A stretch of 12,500 nucleotides of DNA from Trachelipus rathkii (taxonomy: Eukaryota; Arthropoda; Malacostraca; Isopoda; Trachelipodidae): the NCBI GenBank assembly GCA_015478945.1, contig JABUQX010014274.1, forward strand, positions 17,501 through 30,000, read 5' to 3'. The notes below the pieces were generated by a model that saw only the letters and a program-made list of their open reading frames with translations, was not told the origin of the DNA and ran no database searches. The first letter of the stretch is position 1; every line of letters starts with the position of its first letter. The translations under genes and the position numbers were made by a program. Below, one piece after another: positions 1-7,020 of the stretch.

Positions 1-231
1 TTCCTCTGGAATATAAACATCGTTTTCATCACTACTTTCATCTAAAATTGGTACATTATATGAGTCATGATTTGTCTCTATTGATGTGGATTTCAGTGGT
101 ACAATGGGCTGCTCATTATGGGGTACAGGTCTTACTGCATGTGGTAGGTTGAGATATATTACACTATTCTTGTTCTTTACATTATAACCACGAACAGTTG
201 TCAGGCAGAAATAACAGTCGTTAAAGTTATT
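1..231 (-). CDS. Partial open frame, uncharacterised arthropod protein with DCYFC motif
   Basis: The minus strand is open from a stop at 232-234 to the window edge, giving 77 codons with no internal stop or frameshift and no ATG. After a short NNFN lead the protein begins DCYFCLTTVRGY, passes through an NLPHAVRPVPH block (about residues 28-38 of the frame) and ends in an acidic stretch with DESSDEND, continuing off the window. From memory, the DCYFC...LP.A.RPVPH arrangement recurs in many uncharacterised, high-copy arthropod proteins that I suspect are mobile-element derived; I cannot name the element. The paired cysteines could bind a metal, which is inference. No splice acceptor is obvious at the upstream stop, so this may be a truncated retrocopy or element fragment rather than an exon. 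It is far better preserved than any other frame here. An expressed host gene cannot be excluded. Confidence 0.6.
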
Positions 232-671
232 TTACGCCTTAATGCGCAAAGTATGCCAGTTTAACAAAGTTTCCAATATTGTCTTTGCTTTAAGACGACA
301 TAATTCCCGAAAAACTAATAAAATAAATCAACCTTATTTACACATGATCGCAAAGCCATACAGAAAATAACACTTCATTTCACAAACGGAAAAGATACAT
401 TCGCTTCAACACAAGCAAAGATACTGAATCATGAACAACTTTGTGTGTTTGAAATTCCAACAAACAGTTACACAAACGTACATGTCAACATCTTATCGGT
501 TCTGTTATTCAAACGTTTATTTACGTTTGACAGTATTGGTGTTGAAAGTTTGATTGCTCATAGAAAAAAACTATACGTGAAATGGAAATCACGAAAACAT
601 TTTTGGAATCACAGTCAAAAATACCCATATAATAACTCTCAATTATCAAAACATCAAAGTACATGCAGATC
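232..671. other. No recognisable gene
   Basis: This AT-rich stretch gives no protein similarity I recognise in any frame; the 81-codon plus-strand frame at 445-690 runs into an AT array and looks random. The only local structure seen is a small inverted repeat, CAAACGT / ACGTTTG, with a 6-base spacer near 512-531. Confidence 0.5.
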
Positions 672-800
672 GATATATATATATATATAGAATATATATA
701 TATATATATATATATATACTATATATATATATCATAATATATATATAAATATATATATATATATTATATATATATATATAATATATATATAATAATTAAA
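672..800. repeat. AT-dinucleotide array 1
   Basis: Imperfect (AT)n, broken by single-base slips such as TAGAATATA and TAATATA, and grading into AATAATTAAATAA at the right edge. It lies directly before the hAT-like terminus at 829. Confidence 0.95.
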
Positions 801-828
801 TAAATAATTTAATATAGATAAGAGGTGG

Positions 829-1110
829 GCACATCCCGTTACTGCCGTTACTCCGGTTACTAACGGAACTAGTTTTTTTCAGTAAGCTGGAGTAACGGTC
901 TCGATTAACTTTTTCTTTCAAATGTACCTCCAATATGTTCCGGTATAATTTTTCTTCTCCGTTACATTTTATCCATTACTTATTTCTAGAATTCCTTTGG
1001 AGCGTTGATCTGCCAAATGCTCCCCAAGATTTATCAAAAAACTTCTTTTTATAATAATGATCATTTACAGGTATTCATTTTACCAATACTTATTTATATG
1101 TATCCATAAA
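829..1110 (+). mobile_element. hAT-like terminus with GTTACT subterminal repeats
   Basis: The segment opens with AAGAGGTGGGCAC, close to the YAGRGGTGGGCAA-type ends I associate with many hAT transposons. It is followed by three GTTACT units about nine bases apart (839-861) and a fold-back (845-898). An inverted counterpart, TGCCCACTCTG preceded by AGTAACCGA, occurs at 2966-2987. No transposase can be read between the two ends, so this would be a non-autonomous copy, or two separate copies. The inner boundary near 1110 is only where the AT array starts. Assignment rests on the terminus sequence alone; no target-site duplication was identified. Confidence 0.4.
845..898. repeat. Fold-back: CCGTTACTCC ... 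GGAGTAACGG
   Basis: A perfect 10-bp inverted repeat (845-854 and 889-898) is extended inward, after a small internal bulge, by TTACT (857-861) and AGTAA (881-885). This leaves a 19-base loop containing a T run. Subterminal fold-backs of this kind are common in non-autonomous DNA transposons. Confidence 0.75.
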
Positions 1111-1114
1111 TCTT

Positions 1115-1220
1115 TCTATATATATGATATTATTACTATATATATATTATATAATATATATATATATGTTTATATATATATGTACTATATAGTATAGTAT
1201 ATATTATATATATAGTATAT

Positions 1221-1259
<39 letters not shown>

Positions 1260-1300
1260 ATATAATATATATATATATAAGTAATATATAGCTATAATAA
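1115..1300. repeat. AT-dinucleotide array 2
   Basis: Imperfect (AT)n with scattered G and C interruptions. It separates the hAT-like segment from the 5' truncation point of LINE copy A. Confidence 0.95.
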
Positions 1301-1308
1301 GTATATAA

Positions 1309-2740
1309 GGAATAAGCGGGACAGTTTGCATTAACATTGTGAATAGGGATGGTGCTTTCGTAACTGATTGAGATGAATGTGACTAGAGTGTGGTGGAACA
1401 CTTCGAAAAATCTGCATAACATTGGGCAAGTAATGATAGAGTAATAGGTTAATGTGGTTGGTTATGGTGTCCAGAATAGCTTTTCTGGGCATCGAGGTCA
1501 CTTAGTAAAGAGGAGTAATGTGTAGAGCGAAAAAGTTGAAAATGATAAATCTTCAGGTATAGATGAAATTACCGGTGAAATGATCAATGAGCGGAGGCGA
1601 GATGGTGATTGTTGGATTTGGAAGTTGTTGAACAAAATGTTTATGGAGACACAGTTCGAGGTTGGAGAGATTCAGTATTACGTAAACCTATATAAGGTCA
1701 ATAGTAAATAAGTGTTCAATGTCGGATTATAGGATTAGTTTTATTATGTGTATTAGGGAAGATATATACTCTATATTTTGGGTCGAGGGGATTTGTGAAG
1801 GAACAAGGTGGCTTTGAGAAGTCGTAGAGAATTGTGTACGATCACAATCTACTTGAAAAAATGATTGGGAAATGGAGGAGGAAGAAGAACAAATTGTATT
1901 TAGGTTTTTGTATTTGCAAACAGGCGTATGATAGGATTAATACGGGAAGCTCTATGGCAAAGTGTTATGATATATGGTGTTGGTGAAGGCTTCTGAATGG
2001 AATCATAAATATGTATGACGATTAGTAAAGCGTGTTAAGAATATATGGAGTTGAAAGTGGACTGTTTTAAAAATATTAAGTAGCGGAGCGAAGGGCAGGA
2101 TTGCTATGTCTTCTTGGTATTCATTTCGCATTTGGAGTAGGGTTAATGAAGAGATTAGAGGTGGATGGCAGGCGATGGTCGTTAGAATCGGGGTTGTGAA
2201 GTCGCTTTTCAAAATTTTCCGACTCCGACTCCGACTCTTACCCCTTTTAAAAAATACCGACTCCGACTCCACCTCTCTGAAAATTACCGACTCCCCGACT
2301 CCCGACGTCCGACTCCGACTTCACAAATCTCGGTCTACAATTGATGAGTAATCGGAACGAAGGTAGAGGAATGTCCTACCTCATTACTGATGGCAGATGA
2401 TTTAGGTTTGTATGGCGAATTGAGAAGAGTTTTGAGAGGATTGGGTAGAGAGATGTTGGCAGATTGTGTTTTGAAAAATTAGATTTTGAAAGTAAACGAG
2501 ATAAGAGTAAGGTTTGTTGTGGAGTGTAACAGTCCTCCATGTAAGTTAGCTAGATTGTGAGCAGCTGAACAAGTGCCCTGGGTTGAAATATTTAGGATAC
2601 ATGTTGATGAAAAGGGAACGGATGAATGCAGAGTGTAGTAGAAGTTGTGAATGGCAGGATAAGGTGCTGTGAATTATAATCGTTGTGGAAGTGCAAAGGG
2701 GACTATAGTCTTGAGTGCGCTAGGGTCCTTACATGAGGGT
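1309..2740 (+). mobile_element. LINE copy A: 5'-truncated RTE-like reverse transcriptase remnant
   Basis: This is a second copy of the LINE at 7020-10175, in the same orientation. It aligns from about 1309 (matching about 8243) to about 2740 (matching about 9560). Readable pieces in different frames include KLKNDKSSGIDEITGEMI and WIWKLLNKMF (about 1535-1650), QAYDRIN around the first catalytic aspartate (1921-1941), a weak LSPWLF equivalent at 2106-2130, and ADDLGLYGE around the second catalytic aspartates (from about 2395). The endonuclease half and the C-terminal GRPKKKW region are absent. Stops and frameshifts are frequent, so it is dead. It carries the hexamer cassette at 2183-2337; excluding that, its length is close to the matching span of copy B. 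The right end stops abruptly in a T run (2745-2753) rather than in the family's own 3' end. The clade call RTE-like is tentative. Confidence 0.85.
2183..2337. mobile_element. GACTCC-rich cassette with terminal inverted repeats, inside LINE A
   Basis: A segment of about 155 bp sits within copy A and is absent from copy B at the same place: the distance from the SPWLF-equivalent to the ADD codons is about 290 bp in A and about 120 bp in B. It is bounded by a perfect 11-bp inverted repeat, TTGTGAAGTCG (2194-2204) and CGACTTCACAA (2316-2326). The repeat is weakly extendable outward to TAGA / TCTA (2183-2186, 2334-2337). The interior is mainly tandem GACTCC hexamers, with TACCGACTCC starts and A/T-rich spacers such as AAAATTTTCC. 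No obvious target-site duplication was seen. It resembles a miniature inverted-repeat element with a hexamer core; the family is not known to me. Confidence 0.65.
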
Positions 2741-2987
2741 AATGTTTTTTTTTAATAATAATGATAAATGTTGAAAATCTTAAATACTACACAACCAAAA
2801 TAAATTGCCTAAGATCCCGTAATTAATGTCATATTGAAGCTAAAAAGTAAACGGAGGTAAGGAGTAAAAAAATGCTGGTACTGATCATTTTTAAAGAACA
2901 CGGCAATAACGAAAAAGCAGAAATTTTACCAGTTACGTGGAACGATAGACGGAAACTCTTTTTTGAGTAACCGATGCCCACTCTGTA
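2741..2987 (-). mobile_element. Possible right end of a hAT-like element
   Basis: The segment ends in GAGTAACCGATGCCCACTCTG. Read on the minus strand this is CAGAGTGGGCATCGGTTACTC, an inverted match to the left end at 829 (GAGGTGGGCA...CCCGTTACT). Further in, at about 2851-2867, it has CGGAGGTAAGGAGTAA, reminiscent of the subterminal GTTACT/AGTAAC units. It could be the partner of 829-1110, with LINE A inserted between, or the truncated end of an independent copy. No protein is encoded. Boundaries other than the terminus are arbitrary. Confidence 0.35.
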
Positions 2988-3131
2988 TATTATATATATA
3001 ATAATATATATATATATATATATATAATATATATATATATATATAATAATCATATATAGTATATATATGATATATATTATATATATATATATTTATATAT
3101 AATATAATATATTAGTATATCATATATATAT
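2988..3131. repeat. AT-dinucleotide array 3
   Basis: Imperfect (AT)n beginning immediately after the hAT-like terminus at 2987. Confidence 0.95.
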
Positions 3132-3345
3132 ACTTATCTTTATCTCTACTTCCTCTCCCAGAAAGGATTTTCATCCTTATCGCGCGAGGGTTTCGCCTCC
3201 AGACATCCCTTTCCCGGACTCCCTCCTCTTCTTCTTCAACCATCTCATTATCTGCAGCTGGCATCTTTTTAGAGAATCCTTCACCGATTCGGTCCATCTC
3301 TTCTTTGGTCTACCCCTCGGTCTTCTTCCTTCTTAATGGTTATAT
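3132..3345 (-). pseudogene. C-terminal remnant of a LINE ORF, isolated between AT arrays
   Basis: On the minus strand, an open stretch from 3335 down to a stop at 3177-3179 reads EGRRPRGRPKKRWTESVKDSLKR..., with a stop codon just upstream of the E. The GRPKKRW-x-x-SVK-x-x-LK block is the conserved motif near the C-terminus of many RTE-like and related non-LTR retrotransposon ORFs. Copy B has its own version at 9848-9895 (GRPKKKWNESVKECLK). The remainder is lysine/arginine-rich, without recognised structure, and ends LAR before the stop. The fragment is opposite in strand to LINE copies A and B and differs enough after SLK to suggest another family. Alternative frames across the same DNA are judged shadows. 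Confidence 0.65.
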
Positions 3346-3440
3346 ATATATATATAGTAGTATATATATATACTATATATATTATAAATATATATATATA
3401 TATACTATATATTATATAATATATATATATTAATAATATT
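3346..3440. repeat. AT-dinucleotide array 4
   Basis: Imperfect (AT)n, ending in TTAATAATATTAAATAATATG. Confidence 0.95.
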
Positions 3441-3563
3441 AAATAATATGTCAACTTGTGAGTGTGAGCTGTTTTTCTTGACTCCGTCTTGCTCACTTAA
3501 AAATTGAGCACACCCCTCCTATATTAGGGCTCGGCCCGTGAGCGGTGGTGTTAATTGTCAATC
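3441..3563 (+). mobile_element. LINE 3'-tail fragment (LINE C type), adjoining AT array
   Basis: Positions 3512-3562 match 12436-12487: both start ACCCCTCCT, then AGG(G)CTC-GCCCG, GGTGGTG, and an A/T-rich end at TGT-AA. At 12436 this block follows the C-terminus of LINE C, so it is read as that family's 3' tail and the piece here as a short, heavily 5'-truncated copy or a SINE sharing the tail. The upstream part (3441-3511) aligns only weakly. It passes directly into AT array 5. Confidence 0.55.
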
Positions 3564-3668
3564 ATATATATATATATTAATATATTATATTATATATTAT
3601 ATATATATAATATGATATATATATCATATAATATATATATATATATAATATATATATATAATATATTA
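3564..3668. repeat. AT-dinucleotide array 5
   Basis: Imperfect (AT)n starting directly at the end of the 3' tail at 3563. Confidence 0.95.
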
Positions 3669-3696
3669 TTAGGAGATGTGGAGAGTATATTATTTC

Positions 3697-3820
3697 TAAT
3701 ATTCACCGAATACGAAGCGAATGAGAATGTGGATAAGTTTTTTTCTTAAATATTCTGTAATATGAAGTGAATGCGAATGCGATATCGCGAATGCGAATGC
3801 GAATATTTCAATATTGTGAG
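3697..3820. repeat. GCGAAT-rich dispersed repeat, copy 1
   Basis: It begins TAATATTCACCGAATACGAAGCG and contains GAATGCGAATGC, the perfect palindrome GCGATATCGC (3779-3788), then a further run of GCGAATGC units (3785-3802) before AATATTTCAATATT. The opening TAATATTCrCC(g)AATAC is shared with 6348-6363, so this is a dispersed element rather than chance hexamers. There is no coding potential. Confidence 0.6.
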
Positions 3821-4034
3821 AGTGTGTCCAATTGTTCTTTAATAGGTGTAGAAGTGGAATATATCTGTCTGTTGTAAAGAGCTAACCATGAAAAATTGAT
3901 TGAATAAAATACATATCGATTTCCCATTGGTTGAAGGATGCAAAATGAATTGACCCGCTCTTACGCCGCATCTTACCAACCATATTTCTCTCTAAAAAAT
4001 AAAGATAATATACTGTATTCAATTTACTACAGCA

Positions 4035-4199
4035 ACTCTCTCTCAGTTCTCTCTCTGCTCTCTTCTCTCCTCCTCTCTCTCTCGCTCTCTCTCGCTCTCT
4101 CTCTCGTTCTCGTCTCTCCTCTCTTCTCTCGTCTCTCTCTCTCTCTCTCCTCTCCTCTCTCTCTCTCGCCTCTCTCTCTTCTCTCGTCTCTCTCTGAGA
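4035..4199. repeat. TC-rich microsatellite / polypyrimidine tract
   Basis: About 165 bases of (CT)n with G and extra-C interruptions, almost purely pyrimidine on the plus strand, ending CTCTCTGAGAG. Open frames on both strands here are low-complexity (Ser/Leu or Arg/Glu) and are not called as genes. Confidence 0.95.
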
Positions 4200-6235
4200 G
4201 CTTAATTGAATAACTTTCAACTGTAATCAGAGCTATAAACTTACAGATTACCTTTCACTGCAACACATCATGGCGTGACAAGCAAGGCAAGTTCCTGAAA
4301 CTCACAATCGAAGGGTTCTGTTCGATAAGAAGATGCGTTCCCTTCCCTCTACTTACATTTTGAGACTGGCTCAACAGGCTCTAATCATTTGTTCATTCAT
4401 CGGCTGTTGAAAGTAGAAATTGCAATTTATTGCGTTTCCGTGACAGTGGTATCTTGTGGATGGTTTTAAGATAACTTTTTGCTCTGTCCTTCTGTCTTTC
4501 TGAAGTCTTTGCTCATCGCTTTTTTAATTTCCTTTACATAATACGAACGACACTAATTTTACCTCTCTCTGTAAAAGCTGAGAAGAGAAAAATTTTGTTT
4601 TGTGTCTAAAATCCATAAACATAGGTTTGGAATGAAGGGCGTTCCTCTCTCTAAAATAGAACATTTTGTCAATTTCTCTCAATATCGTCGATCTCCATTA
4701 CTTTTTATTATGGATTTTTTAAAATCTTTTCAGATGAAAGTGAGAAAATGACATCCGCCTATTGATGACTCGAGTTTTTGCTAATATTATCCACAACTGT
4801 AGTATCTTCAAGGTTTGGAGGACCATCATACCAGATTTTAAATAGAATTGTCATGGGATGTTAAGATTTATTTTATCATTAAAGCAGCCGTACAAGCAGC
4901 CAGATACCTAAAGTTTTCCAATTGCTCTCATTATTTGCATAATGCTGTTCAAGTGCAGCGTAAGCTCATGCATTACGAATTCTGGAACTTAATTCTGGTT
5001 CATATTGTTTTTTACGTTCTTCCTGGAACGACATGATTGAAAAAGAACAGAATGTTTTCGCAATTGACATATTATTTTTGAGAGAACTCACTGACTGATG
5101 GTTGAGATATTACGGAGAACCATGGTCTGGATGGGTTAAGGTGCAGGTTGATGACTGAGGGAGGTGGTGTATTGATTCCTCAAGAAAGAACGGCGTTTCT
5201 TGCTAGTTTGCACTAGCGACCTCTCATGAGCAAGCGAAGCATGCAATGAAAAATAGAGAGGTAAAGGTTCATTTGGCCATCAGTCATTAATAAGGAGTTG
5301 AGCAGTCGTGTGAGATATTCACCCTCACTAGTGACGGTTTATAAAGTTGAGTTCATCGCACAGGCACAAAATATTTGCGTTTGAAATGCTTATTTACAGG
5401 CAGTGGACTAATCAGAGATAGGATCGAGAGCAGTAACTGATGTGAGTGATTGAGCTATTCGTGCGAGTGAAGAAAGTATAGGTTGGAGTGATTGCGTTGG
5501 ATAGAGGTCTATTTAGATTCTGAATACTTGTAGATTTTATCGGCAGCTGCATGATATTTCTTCTTAACAGAAGCATTTTTGTGTAGTACTCGGTTATTTT
5601 GGAAGTAGTGGGAGTATAAAAGAATCGTTGCGTGCTTTCATGTTAGCCGTGACAGAGCAGTTTCGAGAGGTGAGGAAGGTGGAGAGGTATTGCACAGGTC
5701 GATTTCCCCGGGCGCGCGCCCGTGTAATCTTTGTGTATGCCATGTCGAGTTGCATGTTTCCGTGCTTAGTTGTCCATATTGTTTTGTGAACTCTATCCAG
5801 TTTAAGTAGTAATCGTTTCATTTGTTATTCTTGTAATTGGTAATTTTTTACACTTTCCACATTTTTTCCTCTACTTTCCTACCTCTTCCTTGTGTTGACT
5901 ACTTAGATTGTCTTTAAACCAATAGGTAGCTTTTCCTTTCCGAGAATAATTAGGATTGCAAAGTAAAGACTTTGCGATTATGTCATTGGATCACAATATT
6001 CGAAGTATATCCTAAACCGCACTGCATGTAGCGACTCCATGAGAATTTCTTGAATCATTTATTGTTAAAGTTCTTTTAACTACTATTGCATAATCTTTAT
6101 TCAATTCTTTGTGAGACTTTCGTAGTTCTCTCAAATTACGTTCCAGGAACCTTTGATCGGGTTTATGTCAGTATCTCATTTTGGCAATTATAGCTGATAG
6201 GTCATTAAATTTGAAACATAGTTCATCGGTTTATG
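4200..6235. other. About 2 kb without a recognisable gene
   Basis: Base composition is more balanced than in the flanking arrays. I find no protein family, tRNA, rRNA or repeat shared with the rest of the window. Short frames at 4848-5036 and 5594-5821 have no recognised motifs. Local structures include GCTAGT/ACTAGC around 5200-5216, ATTGCAAAG/CTTTGCGAT around 5955-5980, and a GC palindrome at 5709-5722. It may be unique host DNA or a mobile element too old to recognise. Confidence 0.5.
5709..5722. repeat. 14-bp GC palindrome CGGGCGCGCGCCCG
   Basis: A perfect palindrome made only of G and C, with four CpGs and an alternating GCGCGC core, in otherwise AT-rich DNA. Confidence 0.9.
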
Positions 6236-6400
6236 TTTATATTAATCGCAAATGCAATTGCGTGTCCGACTGTGGAATGCTGATATTGCGAATAAATTTA
6301 TTTTTATATTTGCGAATTGCTGTGAATGTGAATGCGAATAACGTTTTAATATTCGCCAATACTAATGTTAATGCTAATACTGAAAAAAATTACAAATATA
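6236..6400. repeat. GCGAAT-rich dispersed repeat, copy 2 (diverged)
   Basis: It contains TTGCGAATAAATT, TGCGAATTGC, GTGAATGTGAATGCGAATAACG, then TAATATTCGCCAATAC followed by TAATGTTAATGCTAATAC, a decayed hexamer run. The shared TAATATTCrCC motif links it to 3697-3820. The 77-codon plus-strand frame at 6181-6414, rich in NVNAN, is a by-product of the hexamer periodicity and is not called as a gene. Confidence 0.55.
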
Positions 6401-6439
6401 TTTATACAAAATAAGACTATTTCATAGCTCATTTATTAA

Positions 6440-6840
6440 GAAGCTCTTTATATATTATATTATATCTAGTATATAATTATTAGGTATAGATAAGAAATAG
6501 ATTTAATATATTATATTATATATATATATATTATAGTATATTATATTTCATAATAAATTGAAATAAAATTAAAATAAAAACTATACTCCTTTATTTGGAA
6601 TAAATGCTATTAGGTATTGTATAGTTATTATATATTATATATTTATATATATATATATGATATATATAGTATAGATATATATATATATATATATTATAAT
6701 ATTATATTTACTATCTTTGATTAAGTACTATATATATGTATATAATAGTTATGTGTATATCATATATATATATTATAAGTAGTATATGTAGACTAGTTAT
6801 AGTAGTAGATATAAAAGTATGATTTAAGTATAGTACTTAG
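6440..6840. repeat. AT-rich irregular array 6
   Basis: Longer and more degraded than the other AT arrays: TATATTATATTATAT triplets mix with (AT)n, AATAAAATTAAAATAAAAA and non-AT insertions. Nothing coding was seen. Confidence 0.9.
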
Positions 6841-7020
6841 GACAGGGTGCTGATGTGGATTAGCTGCTCACTACTAAAGTGTTAGTCTTCGGCGTAGGTA
6901 CTCGGGTCTTTATTGCCATGGCTCTCGGACATTGTCTGAATGTTCGCCGGTAACGACTTTTGTACTCCTTTGGGCGAAATGTATGTAATGTATTGGGTAC
7001 ATGGATGCCTTAGAATGATA
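6841..7020. other. Unassigned segment before LINE B
   Basis: A non-repetitive segment of mixed composition with no recognisable frame. It may be the 5' untranslated part of LINE B, because it runs without a visible junction into that element's purine-rich sense strand, but nothing confirms this. Confidence 0.3.

Noticed and set aside
3697..3820. CRISPR-like array from regularly repeated GCGAATGC units
   Set aside because: Units are contiguous hexamers with no spacers, in a eukaryotic repeat context.
3882..4220. 112-aa Arg/Glu-rich minus-strand frame and the opposing Ser/Leu-rich plus-strand frame
   Set aside because: Both are translations of the TC microsatellite, with no domain or codon signal.
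6181..6414. 77-aa plus-strand frame rich in Asn-Val-Asn-Ala
   Set aside because: Created by the GAATGT/GCGAAT hexamer periodicity, which keeps a frame open without coding.
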